Shown here: positions 55,252-64,000 of the stretch, piece by piece
How the letters are laid out: the number at the start of each line of letters is the position of its first letter
Numbering within the stretch: the stretch's first letter is position 1
Assembly (NCBI GenBank): GCA_905147135.1
Contig: LR990041.1
Coordinates: 21,187,712 to 21,251,711, forward strand
Reading direction: 5' to 3'
DNA from: Blastobasis lacticolella
Taxonomy: Eukaryota > Arthropoda > Insecta > Lepidoptera > Blastobasidae
Length of the DNA stretch: 64,000 nucleotides
The notes under the pieces: generated by a model
Told to the model about the DNA's origin: nothing
Database searches by the model: none
What the model saw: the letters and a program-made list of their open reading frames with translations, nothing else
Program-made: the position numbers and the translations under genes

Positions 55252-55520
55252 AGGATCAGAGGGTCGATGGCCTAGTGGTAAAGGTATCCGACTCGCAAGT
55301 GAGGGGTACCGGATTGAAATCCCACTGCCACCAATAACTTTTTCTGAGTTATGTACATTAGTAGAATAGTAACCGATGCTCTTACGGTGAGGGAAAACAT
55401 TATGATGAAACCTGCACATTCAGGCGACGAAATGTGTAACCATGATCCAATCAAGTCAGATTCCCTGGTAGCAGGGTCACGGAGGTCATATGTCAGTCGC
55501 TCTACTGTAATTACCTAAAT
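55252..55520 (+). repeat. SINE-1 in duplication B
   Basis: The tRNA-like head (GGGTCGATGGCCTAGTGGTA, CCGACTCGCAAGTGAGGGGT) and body (CCTGCACATTCAGGCGACGA, GTCAGTCGCTCTACTGTAAT) are present; the RTE-like tail is absent. Orthologous in position to 20,085-20,274. Confidence 0.7.
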
Positions 55521-55855
55521 TAGAAAGCTTATTTCAAATATTCTGGTGATAATATCTACTCCATTTCGAAACAACTTTACCTGCTCGTTTCTGTAAATAT
55601 ACGGATGACCAAATTTTCACAGGCGAGCTTTATCTACGGTCGAGAGCAGACTCGATGGTTTTGATACTCGAATGTATCACCTTTCTTTTGCATAGCGGCC
55701 AAATAACAGAGACGCACATGTGTCAAAATCTATGCTGCCAATCTAATATTCATCCAATTCCATTGGTAAACCTTATAAACCAGTTCATAAATAGCTTGAT
55801 TAAATATCTACTATAGTTACGTGTCGAGACTTAAACGATACCCACCACTAAATAC

Positions 55856-56025
55856 CAAGATGTTGGAGTTGAAAAATAGCTCGAACCACAGAACGATCAG
55901 ATTCATAATCAGCGGTGCCCGGTGTGCATCGACAAGCCGCCGCGGCAGTGCGATGGCCTCGCCGAGGGTTCGCGCGGCTCTGCGCACGCGCTGCCACTGT
56001 GCTCTAGTCGACACAGACGATGACG
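55856..56025 (-). CDS. Gustatory receptor Gr-B, exon 6
   Basis: Acceptor TTCCTTGTTATTCAG. Two leading bases complete a codon with exon 5. The frame reads SSSVSTRAQWQRVRRAARTL, then EAIALPRRLVDAHRAPLIM and NLIVLWFELFFNSNIL. This fits the intracellular loop before, and then, a membrane helix of a gustatory receptor. The donor GTATTT (phase 0) fits exon 7; a second donor, GTGGGT, 7 bp downstream would be in phase 1 and does not. The corresponding exon of Gr-A is absent at the matching distance, where a LINE lies instead. Confidence 0.6.
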
Positions 56026-56877
56026 CTGAATAACAAGGAAATGCTAAATATCCAAGCCGTCCAAATTCATTTGATGAACATAAATTGGTATACAATCCGT
56101 CTTCGGAAAGTTGTTCTTTTACAACTAATGACACCCAGCACAGTCCTCCCCCAGAGATCTCCATAAAGTCCAGTATTGTGCTGTCCTTATCTAGATAGTT
56201 CTGCGATCTTTACACTCGATCCACTTTGTTCGGGAGGCTTACCCACGCGTCATCCTGTATGTGGTCGCCACTCTAGAACTTTTTTAGTTCATATCAATTA
56301 CTCGAGCTCGCTCCTCAAGTTTTTATTTTACCACTACTATATGGGGTTTTTCAACAGACATGTCTACAGGTACCTCAAAGGCCGGCACCGCATCCGCTCC
56401 ATTTACGTTGCACGTGTGCCTCTGACAGAACCAATTAAATTATGCGGAACCACTTAAATTATTTCACCACAAAATTCAGCTACATGGGTATTAGCATTGC
56501 AACATAGATATTATATTAATAGGCGTTTTCAATGAAACAAGGTTCGTGCTGTGTCTTAACATATAATGTAACACCGACACCAGCAGCCTTATATCCGTAT
56601 AAATATACTATCTCTACGTGATGGAAATATGATGTTTGTTGATGTATAAATTTGAGTTATCTTAACTACGTGAATCAATGGGATTTCTTTTCAATTACCT
56701 CTTCAATATTAATATATTTTCTTCAATTTGTGGTCACATATACTTACAGACTGAGGGCACATCTCATATGAATGTAATGATATATAATTCACAGATAATG
56801 ACAGAAAATGCGTTGCATCTCATGCAAACAATGAAAAATTAGATTATAAAATGGTATCCTTTCAAGTTACCTGAACT
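56026..56877. other. Gr-B intron DNA, nothing else recognised
   Basis: AT-rich sequence between exons 6 and 5. The open frame 56,176-56,457 has no domain signal and I regard it as chance. Confidence 0.4.
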
Positions 56878-56973
56878 GCCAAATCCTGAATCATGGTCAA
56901 GGCGGACCCCGGGCTCTCGTGCGCGAGAGCACAACCGGGACATTAACGCCAAGATGATGATGATGATGATCCT
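56878..56973 (+). repeat. SINE-1 3' end
   Basis: CTGCCAAATCCTGAATCATG, CGGACCCCGGGCTCTCGTGC and GGGACATTAACGCCAAGATG, ending in GATGATGATGATGAT. Only the last third of the SINE is present. Confidence 0.65.
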
Positions 56974-57059
56974 TTCAAGTAACAAATATTGGGTACAACC
57001 AATATTAGACCTGCTCTTCTATAGGGCAGCTAGGCTTGGCCCCTACTAAAGCGGCACAA

Positions 57060-57440
57060 GCAGGAGCTGCGCGTCACCGAAGTGAAGATGCTGCAGTGGA
57101 TGTGTGGAGTTTCCTGCAAAGACCGCGTCCGAAACGCCCACATTCGCGGTGCATTCGCAAGAGTGCCGCCTTCGACGGTATGGCCACGTTCCGCACAGAC
57201 TGGCAAATTACATAAGGAACAAATGTCTGGCATGGCACCCCCGCCAGGCACGGGGAGGCTGGAGGAGAGGTCGGCTTAAAAGACGATGACTTGATGTTGT
57301 TAAGAATGACTTGCGTACCAACAAACTCACCACCAAGAAGGCCGAAGACCAAGCGAAGTGGACAACGTGGAGTAGGAAAGAGACCCAAAGCGCTCGCGCG
57401 CGAGAGCACACCGGGACTGCCGCAAAAATGATACGATAAT
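57060..57440 (+). pseudogene. RTE LINE C-terminal fragment
   Basis: Reads QELRVTEVKMLQWMCGVSCK, DRVRNAHIRGAF and GKLHKEQMSGMAP with several frameshifts, then RAHRDCRKND at the 3' end. MLQWMCGV corresponds to MLRWMCGV at about 42,020 in the RTE element. It lies antisense in a Gr-B intron. Confidence 0.7.
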
Positions 57441-57472
57441 GACGAGTCATATTTATATTCTGTGTCACTTAC

Positions 57473-57655
57473 GGGCCTCCATGTCAGTGAGCAGGTGCTC
57501 TAGCTCCCGGCGCGCGGCCGTGAGCGCCGCATGCGTCTGCACCGCCGTCGCCACGAACATCCATATAAATACTTGCGACATTAGCACTTGAATCCAGTAA
57601 GCGTCTGTAGTAAAAATTACGACAACATACATATTTAAAACCAAAACATATGGAG
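57473..57655 (-). CDS. Gustatory receptor Gr-B, exon 5
   Basis: The frame reads PYVLVLNMYVVVIFTTDAYW, then IQVLMSQVFIWMFVATAVQ and HAALTAARRELEHLLTDME, with a perfect GTAAGT donor after one extra base. One membrane helix plus an amphipathic loop fit helix 4 or 5 of a gustatory receptor. Two acceptors are possible. CTCCTCAG (start at 57,675) has the better pyrimidine tract but the wrong phase. ATATCCAG (start at 57,655) matches the phase of exon 4 and is used here. An undetected small exon would be the alternative explanation. Confidence 0.55.
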
Positions 57656-57941
57656 CTGGATATCTTCCAGATAACCTGAGGAGTGTAAAAGCGATAACAC
57701 AGGTAATTGAGCATATACATAGAATGTGTTCGATAGAATTATAAAACTTCTAATATATTATATTAGAAGATTTATTGAGCTTTGATACACCTACATAAAT
57801 AATTGCTTAAATATACCTTCATATACTTAATATACCGATCATAGTAGTGTAGATTCTCTTACTCTTTTCTTAAAAGTGGGGACAGAGGGTTTTTCTTGAC
57901 ATTCTTGGGAAGCCTGTTTCAAAGTAACACAGAAGAGTTTA

Positions 57942-58113
57942 CTACACTTTCACTACACATACTATCGGGTTTGTTACCACGGTTAGTATTGTTTTTACCT
58001 CGATATTTCGACGCAGTTGCATGCGTCATGGTCACGAGTTGACTCAAAATATCGAGGTAAAAACAATACTAACCGTGATAACAAACCCGATAATATGTGT
58101 AGTGAAAGTGTAG
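57942..58113. mobile_element. Small palindromic MITE, copy 2
   Basis: Arms of about 60 bp: CTACACTTTCACTACACATA...TTTTTACCTCGATATTT and its complement, with a short loop (CGACGCAGTTGCATGCGTCA). Same family as 16,708-16,831. Inside a Gr-B intron. The flanking frame 58,017-58,244 is incidental. Confidence 0.75.
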
Positions 58114-58249
58114 TGAATAACCACGAAAGTCTTAAAACCTATATCACAGAAGAGTTGTTGAAAAACTTGGTATTTATTGAAGGAAACTCCAACATCCCAG
58201 TTATTCAGGGAATCATGCCGTCGCCGGATGAGGAGCCACTTTAGCTGAG

Positions 58250-58430
58250 CACGATACTCGGACACATCTTCGAAGGCGAATTTTGAAACCGCTCAAGCTT
58301 GTTAATCAATTCCTCAGTTACATCTAAATAGCATACATCTACATAATCGAGTATTGGGAGGAGGAACGCTTGAGCAAACAAGATTAGACCCAAAAAATTT
58401 AAGACCTTGAAAAGCTCTAATTGATGTATT
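58250..58430 (-). pseudogene. LINE reverse transcriptase C-terminal fragment
   Basis: The minus-strand frame reads FAQAFLLPILDYVDVCYLDV and then TEELINKLERFQNSPSKMC, the post-catalytic region (hhhP.hDY.DV...........L..hQN) of CR1/Jockey-type LINEs. Both sides are truncated. It is independent of the intact element that follows. Confidence 0.6.
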
Positions 58431-58850
58431 AAATTCTACAACCTCCAATAAACTTATCTATGTCAAAGCCTATCGTGCTTATATTTAATTAGGAAAAGGA
58501 TAAGTGTCTTAGTTATTCGTATAGGTAATGTAGGTAACATGTAAATTTTTTTTTTTTTTTTTTATTATTATTTTTACATTTTCTATAAACACTTATACTA
58601 CTACAATTACGTAAAAACCAAGGAGGTTTGTACCCGTAACATAGCAATGAGTCTTATCTTAATAACATAAATGTGTTGTGGCAACATTATTATTTCTAGG
58701 TCATTATATCTAGGTCTAAGTTAGTCTTTAAGTAAAACTGACGTAACTACGACAAAATGTAAATAAGCAAAAAAAGTACGTATTAAAATTTCATAAGTTT
58801 GTTGTAGTAGGCTGATTCCCAGGTTAAGAACCTCGTGACTGCATTTCTAA

Positions 58851-61805
58851 TCATACTTTTAGCGTTTCGAGTTCTCGGGCAAAGTGTATTTTTAGTTTAT
58901 TCTTAATGTTTAGTTCTGTTATTGAGTGAATTAAATCGGAGGGTAGGTTGTTTATAAAACGCGGCACGAGGTACGCTGCTGTCCTCTCGCCGTAGGCATT
59001 GTTCGCCGTCGGCGCAACCAGCTGGCGCTGAGTCACCGCCCGTGTGCACATAGGATGATTCAAAACTGTCTTCAGATTCTCATTGAAAAATTGCTCCTTT
59101 AACAGACAATATTTGACTTTGGAGTGTACAGGTAAGATATTACAATGTTGAAATATTTTGAATTCATCGTCTTTATATTTATTTTTTATTGTAGGTGAAA
59201 CAATTGTTTTCAAAATTTTTTGCTGTAGTTTGTATATTTGATCAAGGTAAGTCTTGTACGTTCGACCATAGCTACTGAGCCCATAGTGGATGTAAGACTC
59301 CGCTAGCGCATTGTAAAGCAATAACTTAATTTTATAGGGAATTCTTTTTCTAAGTGTAGTAATAATTGCTAAGAATTGCCTCAATTTATTACAGACGTGT
59401 TCAACATGCTGGAACCAGTTAAATTTTTTATCAATTATTACACCAAGATAAGTCTGAGCGTCCACTATTTCCAGATAAGGACAACCACAAACCCCGCTCC
59501 GCCAGGTATGTAAACAACTATGGTTATGGGCCACTAAACCTCTAATATTGATTGTCTTTAGGTGCGGCGACTTAATTAGTAATAACTTGGTTTTTAGTGG
59601 ATTTATTACGAGGCCGGCATCATGGCACCATTCTGTCAGGGCATTGAAGTCCGCCTGGAGAAATTCGAGCGCCTTGGCAGGATCTTTGTCCGCGATTACA
59701 AGGCACGTGTCATCAGCAAATTGGTAACACGTACTGTTCCTTAGGCATAAGTGCATTTCGTTTACATAAGTTAAAAAGTGCAGAGGCCCTAAAACTGATC
59801 CCTGAGCGGTACCTTGCGTTGAGTCTACATAGTTACTGTAGGTGTCATCCACTTTGACGGTGAATTTTCTGTTATTCAGGTAGTTCGCACACAATCGAAG
59901 TAAGGGGCCACGAACTCCGCAGCTGTCCAACCTGGAAACTAGCTGTTTATGGTCTAGCGTATCAAATGCACGTGAGAAGTCAATGAATAGAGCCAACACA
60001 TATTTTTTGTGGTTTAAATATTCATTGACCTCATCAGTAAACTTGGACAACAACTCCACAGCGCTCCTCCCAGGCTGAAACCCAAACTGATTCTGGTATA
60101 TTACATTGTGGGTTTTATAAAAAGTATGTATTTGTTCGCATACGTATTTCTCGACGACTTTGTCAATTGTAGACAGCAGCGTAATGGGGCGATAATTTGA
60201 AAAATCGTTTCGCTTACCTTTCTTAAACACAGGTCTGACACAACCTACCTTTAGCGGATCCGGATAAACTCCCGTTTTAATACTGCTAGTAATTAAATTG
60301 GCTATAGCCACCGAAATTTTTTCGCCTATCATTTTTACGTCGGAGACTTTAATATTGTCTGGACCTGGAGCCTTATTTTCGCTTAATTTTTTAATAATTT
60401 TATATACTTTGTCCCTTGATGCTTTCCTAAAGAGAATACTTGCATTTGTAGGTTGGCAGTACATTTTAGAATCAATTAATTGTATGTTACATTTGGGAAT
60501 TATATCTTTAACTGCGTTGTCGAACCCGACCGCGAAATGTTCAGTAATATCCGTGAGAGTTAGGCCTTGTGCATCAAAGGCTCTGTGTATTGCGGCATCA
60601 ATGGACAATGTTACTCTTCCTAACATTTGATTTACTATTTGGTATACTTTTTTTGAATTTTTGTAATTAGTATTTAATTGGTTAATATAGTAATTATTGC
60701 GTTTATGTTCTAAAATTGTATGTATTTTATTTCGTATTTTATTATATTCTAGTCTTATGGTGGGATCATAACTTTTTTTCCAAGATCTATACAATTTGTC
60801 TCGTTTCTTGCAAATTTCCAAGACATTGCTGTCCATCCAAGGAACTCTAAATCGATTGTTACATTTTTTTGTAGCTTTCAAGCTTTGTTGAAGCATAGCA
60901 CTCTCCTTAGTCTTCCGAAAAGAAGTAGAAATGAAGTCATAGATATCATCTGGGGAATCCATGTCTCCTGTTTGCTCCCATCTAACCTTATTTAACTCGC
61001 TGTGCAAAATATCAAAATCAAGTCGTTGTTTCGCAACATCCCGTATACGCGCAACCGGCGCATCATCCATGCACGCAAACAAAATGCCACGATGGTCAGC
61101 CAGTACGACATCCAGCACTGCGGAATACGGATGAAGTGTGGGGGATCGTGAAAAAATATGGTCAATGCAAGATTTTGTTATAATGTTTTGCTTAACTTCA
61201 ATTCTAGTGAAATTCGATATTCCACACATCAAACCATGTTCGCTAAGTGTGTCGAGATATGATTCCTTGTATGACGAGCTTGACCTTAGATCGATGTTTG
61301 TATCGCCGATTAAAAGCAAGTTTCGCTTCGTGTCGTAGTTAGAAATGCAGTCACGCAGCTCCCTTATAAAAACATTTTTATCTGTGGATGGTGGCCTGTA
61401 TGTAGCAAATACAACTATGTCTTGACAAGAGTTAATTTTTAGAGTGCATATTAAGTTTTCAAAGGTAATTGTATTATAATTGGTTACAGTGCACTTGAAA
61501 TGGTCACGTACATATATTATTATACCACCGCCTCGCTTGTTTAAGCGTAGTTGCCAGTACATATTGTAGCCAGTTAAGTTGTACAATTTAATAACATTAT
61601 TCGTAATACCTACTTCAGTGAGCACAATTATGTCTAACGGATACTTACAACTATGGATAGTTTCTTGCAATTTTGTAAAATTTTTCGTTATTGATCTGAT
61701 GTTGAAATGCAAACATGAGATAGCTAAATTACTATTAACAGGTAGTTGTTTAAAAAAATGATTTGTTGAATTACAATGTAATAGTTCATGAACTTGCATA
61801 TTCAT
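58851..61805 (-). CDS. LINE ORF2: APE endonuclease and reverse transcriptase, 984 aa
   Basis: This protein nicks the genomic target and copies its RNA into DNA there. Endonuclease: FNIRSITKNFTKLQ near residue 33, LTEVGI, LLLIGDTNIDL near 168, SCIDHIF and VVLADHRGILF near 237. Reverse transcriptase: NKAPGPDNI near 477, NDFSNYRPITLLSTIDKV, ALFIDFSRAFDTLDH near 607, GTAQGSVLGPLHFLTYVN near 665 and the catalytic QFADDTCLVI near 695. The C-terminal part has GVIIDKKFNWFQHV and LYNALAESYIHYGLSSYG. The length is normal for a CR1/Jockey-group ORF2 without an RNase H. There are no stops or frameshifts. GTAQGSVLGP replaces the commoner GVPQGSVLGP and may be a clade feature. It lies 50 bases after ORF1. 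Confidence 0.93.
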   Translation of the reverse strand: MNMQVHELLHCNSTNHFFKQLPVNSNLAISCLHFNIRSITKNFTKLQETIHSCKYPLDIIVLTEVGITNNVIKLYNLTGYNMYWQLRLNKRGGGIIIYVRDHFKCTVTNYNTITFENLICTLKINSCQDIVVFATYRPPSTDKNVFIRELRDCISNYDTKRNLLLIGDTNIDLRSSSSYKESYLDTLSEHGLMCGISNFTRIEVKQNIITKSCIDHIFSRSPTLHPYSAVLDVVLADHRGILFACMDDAPVARIRDVAKQRLDFDILHSELNKVRWEQTGDMDSPDDIYDFISTSFRKTKESAMLQQSLKATKKCNNRFRVPWMDSNVLEICKKRDKLYRSWKKSYDPTIRLEYNKIRNKIHTILEHKRNNYYINQLNTNYKNSKKVYQIVNQMLGRVTLSIDAAIHRAFDAQGLTLTDITEHFAVGFDNAVKDIIPKCNIQLIDSKMYCQPTNASILFRKASRDKVYKIIKKLSENKAPGPDNIKVSDVKMIGEKISVAIANLITSSIKTGVYPDPLKVGCVRPVFKKGKRNDFSNYRPITLLSTIDKVVEKYVCEQIHTFYKTHNVIYQNQFGFQPGRSAVELLSKFTDEVNEYLNHKKYVLALFIDFSRAFDTLDHKQLVSRLDSCGVRGPLLRLCANYLNNRKFTVKVDDTYSNYVDSTQGTAQGSVLGPLHFLTYVNEMHLCLRNSTCYQFADDTCLVIADKDPAKALEFLQADFNALTEWCHDAGLVINPLKTKLLLIKSPHLKTINIRGLVAHNHSCLHTWRSGVCGCPYLEIVDAQTYLGVIIDKKFNWFQHVEHVCNKLRQFLAIITTLRKRIPYKIKLLLYNALAESYIHYGLSSYGRTYKTYLDQIYKLQQKILKTIVSPTIKNKYKDDEFKIFQHCNILPVHSKVKYCLLKEQFFNENLKTVLNHPMCTRAVTQRQLVAPTANNAYGERTAAYLVPRFINNLPSDLIHSITELNIKNKLKIHFARELETLKV

Positions 61806-61855
61806 AGATGGTAATAGATAGGTTTAAATTACCAAGTAAAGGTGAAAGGTAACAA

Positions 61856-62920
61856 TTACAGTTTAGATGGTACGGTAACTACTGGGACAGAGGCCTTGTT
61901 CTTTATTAGGCTTATATCCTGCATGGAACGGATATAGTATATCTTGCTATCCTTGGTTTCTCTAACGCACACTTTCCCGTCTTTATACCAAATAAACAGA
62001 AACGACTCACCTAACTGGACTTTTGAGTTATACAGCAGTGATTTCATGCTTTTTGTTAGAGCTTCTCTTACGTAAACTTTGTCGCTAGCCTTATCACCTT
62101 CCACCTCCGGCAATAACAGTCCTACGGTAAGGCCTTTTTCCCTGCTTGCATCCACCCACTGCTTCCTGCTCGCCTTAGACTTCATCTCTATAAGTACAGG
62201 TCCAGGCCTCTCCTTGGTCCCAGGTAGGCGATGAGACAGTTCCACATCCTGGGCACTTACATTTAACTTTTCAGCAATGTCACCTATTACTTTTGGTATG
62301 TCTTTCGGTGCTATTTCTGGTAATCCAGCTACCTCCAACATAGACGATAGACTTTTTTGTTCTGCACTATTCACACCTTGTTCCAGTACAGTAATTCTCA
62401 GCTCCAAATTTTTGTTTTTATTTTGTAGATCCTGATTTTTGTTAACAAGTTCCTTTATTATGATATCTTGTTGTTTAATTGACTGCTCTATAGTACTAAT
62501 TTGACCGCTCAAGAAGTCCAGAGACGTCTCAAGTTGGCCGAATTCCACGCGAAAGGTCTTCTTCAGCTCCCGGCTTATGTCCATGACTAGCTTCTTTGTG
62601 TCGATAACTTGTCCCTTTGGAGTACTTTCGTTATCAGATTCAGAAACCTCGCCGTCATCTTCAGGAATTACAAATGAAGTCCTACGACTAACATTTTTTA
62701 GACAGTCTTCGCAGCTCCATTCGACACCCGAGGAGTTTCGCAGGGTGTTCAGCTGCTTGTTGGAAAGCTTGGAGCATGCCGAATCCGCGTGAACGATCTT
62801 TTCGCACCTGCTACATTCCAGACCTGGTGATTTCTTGGTAATACTCTTATTACATTTAGCGCATTTTTTATTGTTGGCCATAGTGGGTATTATTAATTTT
62901 TTATCTGCAATTGCACACAA
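61856..62920 (-). CDS. LINE ORF1: PHD-type zinc finger, coiled coil and C-terminal domain, 354 aa
   Basis: This is the RNA-binding partner protein of the LINE. Residues 20-73 form a Cys4-His-Cys3 PHD-type finger (C20, C23, C36, C39, H44, C49, C70, C73). An acidic linker (EDDGEVSESDNES) follows. A helical, Gln/Lys-rich segment (about 130-190) with IIKELVNKNQDLQNKNKNL looks like a coiled coil. The C-terminal third (EVAGLPEIAPKDIPKVIGDI to SLLYNSKVQLGESFLFIWYK) resembles the FP-type domain found in several insect LINE ORF1 proteins. The start is either the first Met (62,920) or Met14 (62,881), directly before the finger; the latter is plausible. The frame is intact. Confidence 0.88.
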   Translation of the reverse strand: MCAIADKKLIIPTMANNKKCAKCNKSITKKSPGLECSRCEKIVHADSACSKLSNKQLNTLRNSSGVEWSCEDCLKNVSRRTSFVIPEDDGEVSESDNESTPKGQVIDTKKLVMDISRELKKTFRVEFGQLETSLDFLSGQISTIEQSIKQQDIIIKELVNKNQDLQNKNKNLELRITVLEQGVNSAEQKSLSSMLEVAGLPEIAPKDIPKVIGDIAEKLNVSAQDVELSHRLPGTKERPGPVLIEMKSKASRKQWVDASREKGLTVGLLLPEVEGDKASDKVYVREALTKSMKSLLYNSKVQLGESFLFIWYKDGKVCVRETKDSKIYYIRSMQDISLIKNKASVPVVTVPSKL

Positions 62921-63135
62921 CCTTCGCCAATAGCGTATCGACGACGATTTACGTGAACTAAATTTTATTCATTAGCGAATATATTTCCGAATTCAATGCG
63001 GTTCATTTACAGAGTATTGCTATAAACTAACATATTCCTTGTGACGTTTTTTAAATGTATACACAACGTAATGGGTCTAAAAATTTAAATTTTTAGTAAA
63101 TAAAGTAAAGTAAAGTAATTTTAAATAAAACGCAC

Positions 63136-63271
63136 CCATTAATCCATGTCCCATGTTATTAAACGTTACCGCTTCCAACACTGATATCAGAGTCACTATT
63201 CCCAAGTAACACATCGACCATGAAGCCTTTTGTAAGAACTTCATCCGTTGATCGCGTAACTGCAATATAAT
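63136..63271 (-). CDS. Gustatory receptor Gr-B, exon 4
   Basis: Acceptor TTTTTGTTACAG, phase 0. The frame reads IILQLRDQRMKFLQKASWSM, CYLGIVTLISVLEAVTFN and NMGHGLM, then one base before a GTGCGT donor. This is the loop after helix 2 plus helix 3 of a gustatory receptor. An earlier donor, GTAACG (end 63,170), would leave phase 0, which does not fit exon 5. With the version given, exons 1 to 8 (borrowing exons 1 and 2 from Gr-A) sum to a multiple of three and about 410 to 420 residues, normal for the family. Confidence 0.6.
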
Positions 63272-63587
63272 CTGTAACAAAAATAGTATTGTTAATATTT
63301 AAGGCCCCTTCGTCATCATGTGAGCTCTGCACGGCTAGCACAAGTGTGTCCTCACGCGCGATAAGCGAGAAAAGGCGCGACATAGATACCTACTGCTGCA
63401 CACTTATTGTGGCTAAAAATGCACCTAATACCCAGTATATTAACTGTAGCTGCAATGGAAATTTATCTTGAAATGGTAATGCACTTATGCTCTTATACTG
63501 CTGAGTTGACTTTGCTATTATTCGCGAATGAAAAGTAACCTAGGTACAGCAGGTTCCTACACTCTATATATATATGCGCATACGCAC

Positions 63588-63871
63588 CTTGTCTGCACGG
63601 TCGAGGCAGTATACGATGGCCAGCATTCGGCTAGGAGCTCCGAGTACGGCGACGGTCACAGCGATCACGTTAATCGTAATCTTCAGAAAACATAACAGCC
63701 CGGTAATCCGCCTAATTATAATCCCATTGAATGCAAACATCAGTATTAACCAAATATCTAAAAGAGTAAAGTTAACAGCATTATATGGAAGACACAGAGC
63801 AAAAATATATAAAGTTTTGGTCCAAAATGTGCACATTATTATAGTCTTTTTATTATGGGATCGTTCAAGAG
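63588..63871 (-). CDS. Gustatory receptor Gr-B, exon 3
   Basis: The frame reads FWTKTLYIFALCLPYNAV, NFTLLDIWLILMFAFNG, GLLCFLKITINVIAVTVA and MLAIVYCLDRADK up to the donor GTGCGT. Two membrane helices. It is about as similar to the palindrome copies as a diverged paralogue should be, with one extra codon upstream of FTLL that keeps the frame. The 5' boundary is uncertain: CTAATATAG gives the start used here, TACTCTTTTAG gives 63,757. Exons 1 and 2 of this gene would lie beyond 64,000. The remaining 63,872-64,000 stays open in the same frame but has no recognisable motif. Confidence 0.65.
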
Positions 63872-64000
63872 CTATATTAGAGGACTCTTCAGAGGCTAGC
63901 AACGCATGGGTATTACTCCCCTGGTGTTGCTGATATCCATAGACGGCGACGACCACTTTCTATAAGGTGGCCCGCTTGCCTATTTGTCTGCCGTATAAAT

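Larger units (their letters stand above)
52318..55660. repeat. Segmental duplication, copy B (3' end of Gr-B)
   Basis: Paralogous to 17,453-20,625, with the same order of elements: TCGGCCATTTTG block, polyadenylation signal, exon 8, exon 7, RTE fragment, SINE-1. It lacks the two SINEs private to copy A and has extra AT-rich DNA around 53,230-53,990. Similarity runs to a point just before exon 6. Confidence 0.75.
58548..62960 (-). mobile_element. Apparently complete CR1-like non-LTR retrotransposon
   Basis: On the minus strand it carries a short 5' leader, ORF1 (62,920-61,856), a 50-base gap, ORF2 (61,805-58,851), about 290 bases of 3' untranslated DNA and a run of 16 A at 58,548-58,563. Both ORFs are uninterrupted. 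The exact 5' end and target duplication were not resolved; TAACAT occurs near both borders but is short. It sits in an intron of Gr-B, in the same orientation as the gene. The intact frames suggest a recent insertion. Confidence 0.85.

Noticed and set aside
58017..58244. 75-codon plus-strand ORF ending PSPDEEPL
   Set aside because: Its first half is MITE hairpin, and its second half lies opposite a minus-strand LINE reverse transcriptase fragment with clear family motifs.
60298..60630. Plus-strand 110-codon ORF
   Set aside because: Antisense shadow of the intact LINE ORF2.

Overview
This window looks like a piece of a moth or butterfly (Lepidoptera) nuclear genome. It is AT-rich and packed with nested, mostly decayed transposable elements: non-LTR retrotransposons of several clades, Helitrons with CTAG ends, PIF/Harbinger-like and other TIR elements, tRNA-related SINEs and a Gypsy element. 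The only recognisable host genes are gustatory receptor (Gr) exons separated by long introns. There is no operon structure, rRNA, CRISPR array or convincing free-standing tRNA gene.

Host genes. Two Gr loci lie on the minus strand. Gr-B (63,871 to 53,137) has six phase-compatible exons (numbered 3 to 8 here) that end in a TY-type gustatory receptor C-terminus. Its 5' exons lie beyond the right edge. A complete, apparently intact non-LTR retrotransposon sits in one of its introns (58,548 to about 62,960). Gr-A has 5' exons 1 to 3 at 33,309-30,330 and 3' exons 7 and 8 at 19,114-18,205. No exons 4 to 6 were found between them, where a large rearrangement and many insertions lie. The 3' ends of Gr-A and Gr-B sit in a diverged segmental duplication (17.45-20.6 kb and 52.3-55.6 kb).

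Large palindrome, 25.2-32.5 kb. Gr exons 2 and 3 and the 3' part of a Gypsy pol are repeated in inverted orientation around an 809-bp single-copy spacer. The right arm equals the left arm plus four extra segments. Three of these are clear insertions (a 5'-truncated LINE, a SINE-like retroposon, and a TA-flanked MITE) for which the left arm shows the empty site.

Fold-back cluster, 44.4-51.9 kb. Three full-length copies of a 2.2-2.8 kb element with CACTCATG ends lie head-to-tail and then tail-to-tail, with 39 and 25 bp between them. Only the middle copy carries fossil coding sequence: a HARBI1-like transposase N-terminus and a MADF-like domain, the two-protein signature of PIF/Harbinger transposons.

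Rest of the window. 0-3.1 kb: decayed Jockey-like LINE. 5.0-10.0 kb: GC-rich palindromic repeats with AGG/CCT ends and TAA flanks, a hAT-like insertion and a TIR element. 10-17 kb: LINE and SINE fragments plus one possible terminal exon. 20.6-22.4 kb: a LINE with a nested R1-like 3' end (14-bp target duplication) and a nested Helitron. 22.8-24.4 kb: a decayed DD41D mariner-type transposon. 34.9-38.8 kb: a PIF-like MITE and a LINE with a nested SINE. 39.4-42.4 kb: a decayed RTE element. Most assignments rest on translated motifs and repeat comparisons made by eye within the window, with no database search.
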